DNA of 57,218 nucleotides from Fibrobacterota bacterium (GTDB lineage Bacteria; Fibrobacterota; Fibrobacteria; UBA11236). The stretch is from the NCBI GenBank assembly GCA_019509785.1, contig JAEKLQ010000048.1, positions 1-57,218 of the forward strand. Direction: 5' to 3'. Below the pieces are notes generated by a model that was not told the DNA's origin, searched no databases, and worked only from the letters and a program-made list of their open reading frames with translations. The first letter of the stretch is position 1; each line of letters begins with the position of its first letter. The translations under genes were made by a program, and so were the position numbers. Shown piece by piece: positions 19,624-28,703 of the stretch.

Positions 19624-19954
19624 TTTCCGGCCTCCTTTTTTAATCCCACCCTCCTCTCCTTTTCACTCTTCTCTCCCCGGTCCCGGCCATGAATTCCTCT
19701 AGAGCCGACCAAGATGGCTGCTCGGTCTGAAAGGATGGATTTCCATCCCCCGGATGAACTTGTTCCAGTCCCGGAGTTTTTGGCGGGTTCGATCGTGCCT
19801 AAGGGGTCTTAATGGCGGCTTCTCATGGCCGGGAACGCCGAAAAAGTACCGATTCTCCGCTTGTTTTGTACTCCTGGCGCCCTTACTATCCCCATGGGTT
19901 GGCGGGAACGGATTGCCGAACCGCGTTCCGTATAAGTCCGCAAATGGAGGTGGT
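19624..19954. other. Region between tRNA and GH30 gene
   Basis: No gene is supported here. The GH30 frame stays open back to 19754, but the part before 19955 has no ribosome site, no signal-peptide layout and an unlikely composition. A pyrimidine-rich stretch just after the tRNA (CCTCCTTTTTT and onward) may help end its transcript. Confidence 0.4.
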
Positions 19955-21514
19955 ATGCGATTTACATCGCCCAGGAAGGCGTTGTCGCGGGGAATGGCGT
20001 TGGTTTTGGCGAGCCTGGTCACTTACGCCGCGGCCGGCGATTGCACCGTCCAATTCAATAGCCTCCTGCAGCACATGTCCGGGTTCGGCGGATCGACGGC
20101 ATGGAAGAACGGGCTCACGGATTCGCTCATCACCCGGCTCTTTTCCACCACCCAGGGATGCGGATTAAGCCTGGTGCGCATGCACATCAATGGCGACGGA
20201 ACCATCGGCTCGGGAGAGCTCTCCATCGCCAAGAAGGCGTATGCCCTGGGGGCCACGCTTTGGGGGGCGCCTTGGTCGCCGGCCGCCAATTACAAGGACA
20301 ACAACGACGTCAATAATGGCGGATCCCTGCTGCCCTCCCATTACCAGGATTGGGCCGATAAATTGGCCGCCTTGGCCAAGAAGATGGATTCCCAGGGAAC
20401 GCCCCTGAGATGGATCTCGGCGCAGAACGAGCCGAACTGGACGGCCACCTACGAGTCCTGCATCTATACCGCCGCGCAAATGACCACTTTCGTTGGCCAA
20501 TACCTGGGACCCACCCTGGAGAAGGCGGGAGTAAAGACGCGGGTCATTGCCCCCGAAGTCATCAACTTCGGGGCGCTCAAGCCCTTCGGAGACGCTTTGC
20601 TCAACGATGCCAACGCCGTGAAATACTTGGACGTGATCGCCTCCCACCAATACGGCAGCGGGCCGACCGGCACGGGCTGGCCGTATAAATTGGTGGCGGA
20701 CAAGGGCAAAGAGCTGTGGGAGACGGAGCACGGCATGGACAATTACGCCGGCGACGAATCCATGAAGGGCGGGATCCCGCTGGCGAAGGAAATGCATCAG
20801 GACATCGTAAACGGGCCCGTGAGCGCATACCACGTGTGGTGGATCATTCCCGCGGATGGCGAGACCGGCACGGCCTCGAACGGGTTAATGATGAAGGGGC
20901 ACATCTGCCAGCGGGGCTACGTGATGGGGAACTATAGCCGCTTCGTGCGGCCCGGATCCTTCCGCATAACGGCAACCGATGCCCCCACCGCCGGGATCAG
21001 CGTAACCGCCTACCGCAACGATTCCTCCGGAACCTTGGCCATCGTCGCCTTCAACGAAACCTCGGCGGCGGTGACCCAGAAGTTCGTCTTGAGCGGCGTT
21101 AGCGTGCCCACGGTAACGCCGTGGGAAACCTCGGATGCGGTGAAGCTGACCGCCCGCGATCCCGTTACCGTTTCCGGGGACGGGTTCAGCTGGTCCATCC
21201 CGGGCATGAGCGTGATCACCTTCGTCGGGAAATACACGCCTTCCGTGATCGGGGTGAGGGCGGCGCGGGCCGGGGAAAAACCGTATCGCGGGTTGAGCCT
21301 GGGCCGGAATGCCTTGACGGCGGAGATCCGTGAAGCCGGGGAGTACACCCTCGCCGCGTACGACGCGGATGGCGCGCTGCTAGGGTCCTACTCGGGCAAG
21401 GGAGCGGGAAGGCGCACGGTGGCCATGCGCCCCGGGCCGGCCGGAATGGTGCTTGTGAAGTTCGTCGCGGCCGGGCAGCGTTCTTTCGAAGAACGCGTGT
21501 TCCGCGGCGAATAA
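19955..21514 (+). CDS. Secreted glycoside hydrolase family 30 (glucuronoxylanase/xylanase type)
   Basis: 519 residues. The ATG at 19955 is preceded by GGAGG and starts a signal peptide (about 1-30, ending YAAAGDC). The catalytic TIM barrel follows (HMSGFGGSTAWK, LVRMHINGD, WGAPWSPAANYKDNND). The acid/base glutamate is E159 in SAQNEPNW and the nucleophile is probably E258 in WETEHGMDNY. A side beta-sandwich domain ends near 430. GH30 enzymes of this kind cut glucuronoxylan or related glycans. The last 80 residues (EAGEYTLAAYDADGALLGSY) resemble a C-terminal sorting-type module shared with other secreted proteins here. It indicates use of plant polysaccharides. Confidence 0.88.
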   Translation: MRFTSPRKALSRGMALVLASLVTYAAAGDCTVQFNSLLQHMSGFGGSTAWKNGLTDSLITRLFSTTQGCGLSLVRMHINGDGTIGSGELSIAKKAYALGATLWGAPWSPAANYKDNNDVNNGGSLLPSHYQDWADKLAALAKKMDSQGTPLRWISAQNEPNWTATYESCIYTAAQMTTFVGQYLGPTLEKAGVKTRVIAPEVINFGALKPFGDALLNDANAVKYLDVIASHQYGSGPTGTGWPYKLVADKGKELWETEHGMDNYAGDESMKGGIPLAKEMHQDIVNGPVSAYHVWWIIPADGETGTASNGLMMKGHICQRGYVMGNYSRFVRPGSFRITATDAPTAGISVTAYRNDSSGTLAIVAFNETSAAVTQKFVLSGVSVPTVTPWETSDAVKLTARDPVTVSGDGFSWSIPGMSVITFVGKYTPSVIGVRAARAGEKPYRGLSLGRNALTAEIREAGEYTLAAYDADGALLGSYSGKGAGRRTVAMRPGPAGMVLVKFVAAGQRSFEERVFRGE

Positions 21515-21533
21515 GGCCAAGGCCGCGGGAAGG

Positions 21534-23885
21534 TCAGAGGCGCGGCCACCAATTCCAACGCCCGGCCAATTTCATCAATGCCGGCAGGAGCAGAACGCGG
21601 ATGAGGGTGGCATCCACCAGCACCGCCACCGCCAGACCCAGCCCGAGCATTTGCGCGACCACCACCCGGGCGAACGCGAAGGCCCCGAATACGGCCGCCA
21701 TGATGAGGGCGGCGTTGGTGATGATGGGCCCGGTGGCCGCCAGGCCTTCGGAGACGGCGCGGGAATTGTCGCCGTGGGCGGCGTACGCCTCGCGTATGCG
21801 GCTGATGAGGAAAACCTCATAGTCCATACTCAGGCCGAAGAGGATGCAGAAGAGCAGAAGCGGAATGGTCAGGGGGACCACCAGGGAAGGACCGGGCGTC
21901 CCGAACAACGCATGGCCATGGCCGAGTTGGAAAACGAACACCACCACCCCGTAGCCGGCCAACACGGAAAGGCCGTTCAAGATCAAGGCCTTGATCGCGA
22001 CCAAAGGGGAACCGAAGAAGAGCAGCAGGGCGGCGAAGCTGACCACCAGCACGAAGGCGATGGTGGGAAGATAGGCCGAGCGCATGGCCTTATCGAAGTC
22101 ATTGTAGTAGACGGCTTGTCCGCCAATCTCCAAGCGCAATCCCGGGACCCGCATCCGGTCCGGGATGTCCCGGGCCAGGCGTTTGGCGTCTTCCAGGCCC
22201 ACCCCGGGCTTATAGATGATTTGCATGAGCAGGGATCGCCCGTCCCGGCTCAGGAAGAAATCCCCGATGGCGGGAATCCTTTCCAAGGCCGCGGCCGGAT
22301 CGGCATAGAGCTTCCGGTATTTTTCCGGCGGCCAATGATCGGCCAGGTCCACGGGGCCGAAGATGCGGGCCACGGCGGAATCGGAGCGCAGGCGCGAGGA
22401 GAAGGCCAGCAAGTCCGGGATGCGGCCCGGCGTCAGGATGGCGTCGCCGGCGGTGAGGATCACGTTCACCGGGGCGATCAATCCCCCCAACCGCATGTCT
22501 TCGAGCATGCGCAGCCCGCGCATGAATTCCAGTTCGGCCGGAAGGAACGCCTCTTCGGGAAATCCGAAGCGGGTCAGCCGGCCCGGCCAAGCCATCGCGG
22601 CGATCAGGGCCGCGCCCGCCAAGGCGCAGAAGGGGGCGCGGCGCATCACCCAGCCGGACCAGCGTTCCCAGCCGCCGCCCCGGGCGGTGGCGGTGAAGCG
22701 GCGGGACCAGGCGGCCGGCCAATCCAAGGCGGGTCCCAGGAGCACGAGCGCGGCGGGAAGGAAGGTGAGGGCGCAAGCCACGGAAGCCAGCACCACCGCG
22801 CAGCCGCCCCATCCGATGGATCGGGTTTCCATGAGGGGGGTGAACAACAGGCCTCCCAAGCCGATCAGCACCGTGAGCCCGCTATAGAAGACGGCCTTGC
22901 CCGCCGTGGCTATCGCCGCGGCCATGGCTCGCTTCCGCCTCGCGAGGCTGGCGTCCGAAACGGCCGTGGCGTCCGAAACGGCCGTGGCGTCCGAAACGGC
23001 CGCGGCGTCCGGCGAAGGCTCGGCGGCCGGAAGCGTCGGCAGGATTTCGCGATAGCGATGGATGATAAGGAGGCTGTAGTCGATGCCTACGGCCATGCCG
23101 ATCATGCCGGAAATGTTCTGAGCCAGGTTGGACAAGGGCATGTGCCTGGCCAGCACGCCCAGGGCCGCCAAGCTCAGGGCGGTGGTGAAAATCCCGATTA
23201 GCAAAGGGGCGCCGGCCGCGGCCAGGGAACCGAAGGCCAGCAGAAGGATGATCAAGGTCAGGGGTAACACGCGCGTTTCGGCACGGGAGACGTCCTTGGC
23301 GTTGAACAGGTTGAGGTCGTAGGTCAGGGCCGAGCGCCCGGTGACGGCCCATTCCAGCCCCGGGTCCGCCGATCGGGCCGGAGCGAGGATCGCTTCCGCC
23401 GCGGCCCTAACCTTGGGGATGGCCTGTTCGGCTTCGTGTACGGAGGCGGCCTTGATCCCGATCATGACAACGGCCCCCGAGCCGGGAGCCGGACGCAGGC
23501 GCGGATCCAGGACATCGGGGGAAGCCTGCGCGGCGGCCACATCCGGAAGGCGGGTGAACGCTTGGGTGAGCTTTGGCAGCAAGGATGAGGAATCCCATTC
23601 CGCCGTCCGGCCCCCGCGCAATGCCAGGATGAGCAGTTGCGAATAGGGCGTAGGAAAGTCGGCGCGTAGAAGCCGGTCGGCCCGCAGGGACGCGCTACCG
23701 GCGATGTCCCCGGAACCGCTTTGCAAAAGCGAGGGCGCGCGCCGCGCGGCCGGCAAGGCGAGAATGAGCAAGCAGGCCCAGGCCGCGAGGGTGAGCCAGG
23801 GCTTCCGCAATGACAAGGCGGCTACGAACGCGAACAGCCGATCGATCACTTTCCCTTTCGCGGGCGGCCGGGAACCGGCCCTCAT
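21534..23885 (-). CDS. MMPL-family RND transporter
   Basis: 783 residues with the two-fold MMPL layout: a helix near 30-50, a large periplasmic loop, then five or six helices, with the pattern repeated in the second half. The charged motifs GMAVGIDYSLLIIHRYRE and GLSMDYEVFLISRIREAY in each half are diagnostic. MMPL proteins export lipids or hydrophobic compounds using proton motive force; the substrate is unknown. A cytoplasmic loop near 295-312 is made of six-residue tandem repeats (VSDATA). The ATG at 23885 lacks a ribosome site. A GTG at 23849 preceded by AAAGGGA may be the real start. Confidence 0.9.
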   Translation of the reverse strand: MRAGSRPPAKGKVIDRLFAFVAALSLRKPWLTLAAWACLLILALPAARRAPSLLQSGSGDIAGSASLRADRLLRADFPTPYSQLLILALRGGRTAEWDSSSLLPKLTQAFTRLPDVAAAQASPDVLDPRLRPAPGSGAVVMIGIKAASVHEAEQAIPKVRAAAEAILAPARSADPGLEWAVTGRSALTYDLNLFNAKDVSRAETRVLPLTLIILLLAFGSLAAAGAPLLIGIFTTALSLAALGVLARHMPLSNLAQNISGMIGMAVGIDYSLLIIHRYREILPTLPAAEPSPDAAAVSDATAVSDATAVSDASLARRKRAMAAAIATAGKAVFYSGLTVLIGLGGLLFTPLMETRSIGWGGCAVVLASVACALTFLPAALVLLGPALDWPAAWSRRFTATARGGGWERWSGWVMRRAPFCALAGAALIAAMAWPGRLTRFGFPEEAFLPAELEFMRGLRMLEDMRLGGLIAPVNVILTAGDAILTPGRIPDLLAFSSRLRSDSAVARIFGPVDLADHWPPEKYRKLYADPAAALERIPAIGDFFLSRDGRSLLMQIIYKPGVGLEDAKRLARDIPDRMRVPGLRLEIGGQAVYYNDFDKAMRSAYLPTIAFVLVVSFAALLLFFGSPLVAIKALILNGLSVLAGYGVVVFVFQLGHGHALFGTPGPSLVVPLTIPLLLFCILFGLSMDYEVFLISRIREAYAAHGDNSRAVSEGLAATGPIITNAALIMAAVFGAFAFARVVVAQMLGLGLAVAVLVDATLIRVLLLPALMKLAGRWNWWPRL
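22951..23004. repeat. 18-base tandem repeat in the MMPL gene (three units)
   Basis: Three units of GCGTCCGAAACGGCCGTG (the last with one change) lie at 22951-22968, 22969-22986 and 22987-23004. The length is a multiple of three, so copy number can vary without breaking the frame. The units encode the Asp/Ser/Thr-rich loop between the two transporter halves. Confidence 0.9.
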
Positions 23886-23970
23886 GGCCGGTCATGGCCC
23901 GATCTTCGACGAACGGATGCGGGGTTTCGGGAACGTGGGGCGCGCTTAGAAGCGCTGGCCGACCCGCTGC

Positions 23971-25152
23971 TTAAGCGTTAATGACGCTCTCGGGCACGTC
24001 CGCGGCATAGTCGACGCCCGGATAGGCGAAGCCGTAGAGCCGGTGGAAATCCCCGCGGTAGCCGGCGATATCGGCCATGCCGCCGCCGTTCCCGGTATCC
24101 ACCGTTTCCCAAAGCTTTTCCACCGCGGCTTGCACGTCGTCACGCAGCTCCCAATCGTCCATGCGGATGCGATGCTCGGCATCGACGGGAATGGCCTGGC
24201 CGGAATAGAGCTTGGTGCGGAACAGGCGATCCATCTGCTCCATGCATCCCTCATGGATGCCCTTTTCCTTCATCACCTTATACAGCAGGCTGATGTAAAG
24301 CGGCATGAAGGGGATGGCGGAACTGGCTTGGGTCACCAGGGCCTTGTTCACGGAAATGAAGGCCCGTCCGCCTGAAGCCTGCAAGCGCTCGTCCAGCTTG
24401 CGCGCGGTCTTCTCCAGATGATCCTTGGCGGTGCCGATGGTGCCGTTGCGGTAAACCGCTTGGGTCACCTTGGGGCCGATGTAGGAATAGGCCATGGCGA
24501 TGCATCCGGGGGCGAGCAATCCTTCGTCGCGCAGCCGATCCATCCACAGCATCCAATCGTCCCCGCCCATCACGCCCACGGTATGGCGAACCTCTTCTTC
24601 GCTGGCCGCCTCCAGGGTCACCTGGGTGACCGCGCCCGTATTGAAGTCCAGGGTCTTGTTGGTGTAGCTCTTGCCGATGGGCTTAAGCGTGGACTTGTAG
24701 ACCTCGCCGGTTTTGGGGTCGACGCGGCGCGGCGCGGCCAGGCTGTAGACGACCAGATCCACCGGACCGATCTCCTTGAGGAGCGCGATCGCCTGGTTCT
24801 TGATGTCTTCGGAAAAGGCATCGCCGTTCAAGCTCTTGGCCCACAATCCGGCCTCATGCGCGGCGCGCTCGAAAGCCTTGGTCTGGTACCATCCCGGCGA
24901 TCCCATTCGGCCCTTTTCGGGAGGGCGCTCGAAGGCGAGGCCGAGGGTGGCGGCGCCGCTACCGAAGGCGGCGGCGATGCGGGAGGAAAGGCCGAATCCC
25001 GCGGAGGACCCGATGATGAGGGCCTTCTTAGGGCCTTTCGGGATGGGTCCCTTCGATTTCACGTACCGGATCTGTTCCCGGACGGCGTGTTCGCAGCCGA
25101 TGGGGTGAGTGGTAGTACAAAGAAAGCCGCGGATTTTCGGTTCTATTATCAT
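23971..25152 (-). CDS. fabV: Enoyl-[acyl carrier protein] reductase FabV / trans-2-enoyl-CoA reductase
   Basis: 393 residues, the normal FabV length and larger than FabI. It starts with MIIEPKIRGFLCTTTHPIGC, has the NADH-binding segment KALIIGSSAGFGLSSRIAAA, and has the Y-x8-K catalytic pair in YRNGTIGTAK. The family motif SYTNKTLDFNTG is also present. It reduces enoyl-ACP (or crotonyl-CoA in relatives) with NADH, the last step of fatty-acid elongation, and is usually triclosan-insensitive. It is divergent from dnaN across a 169-base gap. Confidence 0.96.
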   Translation of the reverse strand: MIIEPKIRGFLCTTTHPIGCEHAVREQIRYVKSKGPIPKGPKKALIIGSSAGFGLSSRIAAAFGSGAATLGLAFERPPEKGRMGSPGWYQTKAFERAAHEAGLWAKSLNGDAFSEDIKNQAIALLKEIGPVDLVVYSLAAPRRVDPKTGEVYKSTLKPIGKSYTNKTLDFNTGAVTQVTLEAASEEEVRHTVGVMGGDDWMLWMDRLRDEGLLAPGCIAMAYSYIGPKVTQAVYRNGTIGTAKDHLEKTARKLDERLQASGGRAFISVNKALVTQASSAIPFMPLYISLLYKVMKEKGIHEGCMEQMDRLFRTKLYSGQAIPVDAEHRIRMDDWELRDDVQAAVEKLWETVDTGNGGGMADIAGYRGDFHRLYGFAYPGVDYAADVPESVINA

Positions 25153-25321
25153 GGTAAGGGAAAAAGTTAGCTCCCGGATGGGCCGATTGTCAGCCGGGCG
25201 CTATCCCGGGCCCCGGCCGGACTTGGGTCCCGGAGGCTCCCCGAGGACGGCGTTCGGCGCGGCAAAAGCTATCTTTCGGGCCCCGCGACCGCGGCGCTCG
25301 CGGCCGGTAGGAAGGGACGGT

Positions 25322-26440
25322 ATGAAGTTCGAAGCCAGCAAACCGGTGTTCCTCGACGCCTTGCAGATGGCCGCCAATGCCTCCCCGACCAAGACCACTT
25401 TGCAAATCCTCTACAACCTGTTGCTGAAGCTCGAGGGCAATACCCTGGAGATCCGCGCCACCGATCTGGACATGACCATCGTGTTGCGCCTGCAAGTAGA
25501 GGGCCATGAGGATGGCGACATCGTCATCAACTCCAAGAAGCTGCTCGAGGTGGTGAAGGAACTTCCCGATTTCCCCGTCCTCATTTCCGTGGACGATTAT
25601 CTCGTGACCATCAAGTCCGAGTCGGGCTTCCAGTGCAACCTCACCGGCTTCGACGCCAGCGAATATCCCGCCCTTCCCGATCTGGGATCGTCGAAAACCT
25701 TCCAGGTGCCGCTCAAGGATCTCCGCTTCCTCGCGGAGAAAACCGCCTTCGCCGTCTCCAGCGATTACAGCCGCATGAGCCTCACCGGCGTGTTCTGCGA
25801 ATTCAAGTTGGACGCCTTGCAGATGGTGGCCACCGATGGGCATCGGCTGGGGAAGGCCTTCACCGCCGCGCCCGGCGTGCACGTGCAACCGGGTGTGATC
25901 CTGCCTCCCAAGGCGCTGACGCAAGTGCTGCGCATGTCCGAAGACGCCGAGCAGCAGATCCAAGTCGACATCGGCCCGGCCAACGCCCGCTTCTCCACCG
26001 ACACCATCGTCGTCTTCACCAAGCTCATCGAAGGGCCCTATCCCAACTACGAGAACGTGATCCCGAAAGACTTCTCCAAGAAGATGAAGGCGAACCGCGA
26101 GCATCTCGCCTCGGTGATCCGGCGCGTGGCGACCATGGCCAACGCCAAGACGCGATTAGTGGTGTTCGGGTTCCAGGATCGCCAACTTGCTTTGTCGGCG
26201 AAGAACCAGGATTTGGGCGGGGACTCGGAGGAAGCGCTCCCGGCCGAATACAGCGGCGATCCGGTGGAAGTGGGCATCAACGCCAACTACGTTCTGGAGG
26301 TTTTCCGGCTGATCCAGACGGAAGAGGTCCTTTTCAAGTTCAATAATCCCCTGGGCGCGATTATCGTCGAGCCCGTAATGGAGAACCCGAATTACTTTTT
26401 CATAGTAATGCCGTTGAGGATCCTCAAAGAGGGGCAATAG
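25322..26440 (+). CDS. dnaN: DNA polymerase III beta sliding clamp
   Basis: 372 residues forming three clamp domains. The N-terminus MKFEASKPVFLDALQMAANA and the motifs LEIRATDLDMTI, LVTIKSESGFQCNL and ATDGHRLGKA are characteristic, as is the C-terminal MPLRI. The ring tethers the replicative polymerase to DNA. The ATG at 25322 is chosen for its AGGAAGGGA and for family length; the open frame extends upstream to 25109. Unusually, recF is not next to it: about 8.5 kb of secreted and redox genes lie between. Confidence 0.97.
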   Translation: MKFEASKPVFLDALQMAANASPTKTTLQILYNLLLKLEGNTLEIRATDLDMTIVLRLQVEGHEDGDIVINSKKLLEVVKELPDFPVLISVDDYLVTIKSESGFQCNLTGFDASEYPALPDLGSSKTFQVPLKDLRFLAEKTAFAVSSDYSRMSLTGVFCEFKLDALQMVATDGHRLGKAFTAAPGVHVQPGVILPPKALTQVLRMSEDAEQQIQVDIGPANARFSTDTIVVFTKLIEGPYPNYENVIPKDFSKKMKANREHLASVIRRVATMANAKTRLVVFGFQDRQLALSAKNQDLGGDSEEALPAEYSGDPVEVGINANYVLEVFRLIQTEEVLFKFNNPLGAIIVEPVMENPNYFFIVMPLRILKEGQ

Positions 26441-26447
26441 CCCCTCT
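26428..26447 (+). terminator. Hairpin spanning the dnaN stop codon
   Basis: A perfect 8-bp stem, AGAGGGGC-AATA-GCCCCTCT, contains the dnaN TAG in its loop and arm. No T run follows, so it may be an attenuator, an mRNA stabiliser or a weak terminator between dnaN and the next gene, which starts 34 bases later. Confidence 0.5.
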
Positions 26448-26474
26448 CTGTCCATCCTCGGTAGGAGTTCTCCC

Positions 26475-27152
26475 ATGCGCCGCTTCCTGATCGCGATTGC
26501 CGCCTTAAGCCTGGTTTCCATGTCCTGGGGACATTTCACGCCAGGCTCGCTCAAGTTCTCCCGTCCCAGCCCCTACCATCCCGGCGATACGGTTACGGTG
26601 TCCTACGCCGTAGAGGTCGTGCATGGCGTCATCGATATCGATTTTTCGCTGAACGGAAAAACCTGGACCTCGGTCAAGTCCGGCATCGCCGCGAAAAGCA
26701 AGATGACCTACACCTACAAGTGGACGGTGGGACAAGACACGACCAGCCATGGAAAGCTTCGGATCTGCCAAGAGAACGGGACCAAATGCACCAATGCCGA
26801 TACGACCAATGATCCGAGTGGCGCCATAAACGGGGCCCGCTACGTCCTCATCAGCCCTCTCATATCCATCGTGGCCCCGACTTCGAACCTATCCCAGTTC
26901 GCCTCCGATGCCGCCCCGACCCTGCGCGAAGTCGGGCCCGGTTCGCTGGAGCTGGGCTTCTCCCTGGCTTCCGAAGGCCCCGTCAGCCTGATCGCATACG
27001 ATGCCCAAGGACGGGAAGCGGCCCTCCTGTTGCGGGATCGGTTTTCCGCCGGCGCGCATCGCTTTTCGCTCTTCTCCCAGGCCCTGCGCGAGCACCCCGC
27101 CTGGCTCTTGCGCCTGAACGTGGCCGGGCAAAACCAACCGCTCGGTCGCTGA
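26475..27152 (+). CDS. Secreted His-first paralog family protein, member 1
   Basis: 225 residues; no named family recognised. A signal peptide (MRRFLIAIAALSLVSMSWG) would be cut before HFTPGSLKF, leaving histidine as the first mature residue. The roughly 110-residue N-domain is beta-rich (GDTVTVSYAVEVVHG, NGKTWTSV, TSHGKLRICQENGTKC). It shares GSL, VTV, a Ser/Asn-Gly-x-x-W turn and a C-x6-C pair with the proteins at 29720 and 33491. Its three histidines (first residue, VVHG, SHGK) are matched in 29720. The C-terminal domain (VSLIAYDAQGREAALLL, AGAHRFSLFS) is the shared module also found alone at 28704. It starts 34 bases after dnaN. A role in metal binding or carbohydrate interaction is inference. 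Confidence 0.7.
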   Translation: MRRFLIAIAALSLVSMSWGHFTPGSLKFSRPSPYHPGDTVTVSYAVEVVHGVIDIDFSLNGKTWTSVKSGIAAKSKMTYTYKWTVGQDTTSHGKLRICQENGTKCTNADTTNDPSGAINGARYVLISPLISIVAPTSNLSQFASDAAPTLREVGPGSLELGFSLASEGPVSLIAYDAQGREAALLLRDRFSAGAHRFSLFSQALREHPAWLLRLNVAGQNQPLGR

Positions 27153-27230
27153 CGCCGCGGCGACAGGATCATTCCCAGAGGCGCCCTTATGATTGCGCCC
27201 TCCTAAGCCGAGGGCCTATAATCCGGGGTG

Positions 27231-28625
27231 ATGCCCCGTCTTCCCGTTTGCGTTCCTTTCCTATTCGCCGCCCTCCTGGCGGCTCCCGCCTTTTGGGCGA
27301 CCCCCCTCTTCGCCCGTCCCAGCTTACCTGAATTACCTCTCGGCACCGCTTCCGCCTCCTTCGCGGGCGGCGGTGCGGCCCATGCCGCCGGAGTCGGGTC
27401 CATCTTCGTCAATCCCGCCGCCTTGTCGGTCCACGATGCCTTCCAGGCCGAGACCGGATTGATGGGCATTTCCGCCGGGCCATCGCCCTACTTACTGTTC
27501 GGCGCGCCGGCCGGAGAGCATTCCTCTTACGCATTGGGCTACTGGTACGATTCGCGGCCGGGCGATCCCGCTTCGCCCCAGGCGCCGAGGCAAGGTTTGG
27601 TAGCGGGGGCGGCTTGGGAGGGCCTCTCCTTCGCCTCGGTCGGCGGCATGCTCAAAAGCGCGGGGACCGGCGATGGCATCGGCCGCGATGGCTTCGGAAT
27701 CGATGCCGATGTAGGCGCCTTGCTGCGTCCTTGGAAAGCGGCTTGGCTGGGCCTGGTACTGCACGATGCCATGGAATCGGGAGTGGGACAGGAGCCGGGC
27801 GGATTCCGGACGCACCGAAGTTATGCCGCCTCCCTCGGCACGGGCCTTTCGGGTTTCCGCTGGGCGGGAATCGATTTCCACGATCCCGATGCCTATTATG
27901 AACTGCGCTCCCAGGGTTTGCTTCCCGATGCCCGCATGGAGCATGCCTTTTCCGCGGCGGCGGCGTTCTTTCCGGGCGGAAGGCTGGGTTTCCGGGGGAC
28001 GCTGGCCGTGCCGCAGGCCGGTTCGGCGGCCTTCGCTTGGGGGACCTTCCTCAACCTCCCTTTAGGGGACGGGGCGCTGGTGGTGGCTTACGTGATCCAC
28101 GCCGGCGATAGCCCGGAAACGGGCGAAGGGGAAACCTCCCATTCCCTATCCTTGAATTTCCGCATGGGGGGCCGGCTCGATCCCTTGCCTCCCACGGTGG
28201 AGGTGACCGCGGATAAGCCGACCCTGGTTTTGGGCGACTCGACAGGCGAACTCTTCCGGCTTTCCGCGCGCGACCTGACCTATGTGCACGGCCGTTCGGA
28301 AGCCCCGGTCGCGGACGCGGAATCCCGCTGGGGGGGACGTCAACCGGCCTTGGACGAGGGCCGTTCCTTGGCGGAAGGCCGCATCCGCGCTTGGAGCCTT
28401 AGCATTTGCGGGACCGGGACGGACGGAATGGCGGGGCCCCTTCTGAAAACCTTCCAAGGCAAAGATTTGCCTCCCAGGATAATCCGATGGGATTTGGATA
28501 ACGATTCCGGCGGCAAAGTACCCGCCGGCTTCTATGCCTACCGAATGGAAGCGGAGGATGCCGCCGGAAACGCCGCTGCGACAGGTTGGCAATTGGTCCG
28601 CATCGAGACGCCCCCCTCTCCCTGA
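27231..28625 (+). CDS. PorV/FadL-like outer-membrane barrel protein with FlgD-type Ig domain
   Basis: 464 residues. A signal peptide (to about 29) is followed by ASFAGGGAAHAAGVGSIFVNPAALS, the typical N-terminal plug of PorV/UPF0164-type barrels. Alternating aromatic strands then run to about residue 315. The C-terminal region contains a FlgD-like immunoglobulin pattern (RIIRWDLDNDSGGKVPAGFY followed by AYRMEAEDAAGN). Such barrels occur in FCB bacteria, some being accessory to the type IX secretion system. A GTG directly before the ATG is also possible as start. It lies between two of the secreted paralog genes and could serve as their outer-membrane partner, which is only inferred from position. 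Confidence 0.6.
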   Translation: MPRLPVCVPFLFAALLAAPAFWATPLFARPSLPELPLGTASASFAGGGAAHAAGVGSIFVNPAALSVHDAFQAETGLMGISAGPSPYLLFGAPAGEHSSYALGYWYDSRPGDPASPQAPRQGLVAGAAWEGLSFASVGGMLKSAGTGDGIGRDGFGIDADVGALLRPWKAAWLGLVLHDAMESGVGQEPGGFRTHRSYAASLGTGLSGFRWAGIDFHDPDAYYELRSQGLLPDARMEHAFSAAAAFFPGGRLGFRGTLAVPQAGSAAFAWGTFLNLPLGDGALVVAYVIHAGDSPETGEGETSHSLSLNFRMGGRLDPLPPTVEVTADKPTLVLGDSTGELFRLSARDLTYVHGRSEAPVADAESRWGGRQPALDEGRSLAEGRIRAWSLSICGTGTDGMAGPLLKTFQGKDLPPRIIRWDLDNDSGGKVPAGFYAYRMEAEDAAGNAAATGWQLVRIETPPSP

Positions 28626-28703
28626 ACCGCGACGCTTTTCTCCGGTTTATTGCCAACCCCGCCGGGTAAACCGGCGATATATTGCACTCCGGAGGTTACC
28701 CCT

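Noticed and set aside
19754-19954. N-terminal extension of the GH30 gene
   Set aside because: It has no ribosome site, and the signal peptide and GGAGG place the start at 19955.
22951-23004. CRISPR-like repeat
   Set aside because: The units are directly adjacent without spacers and in frame within a transporter gene.
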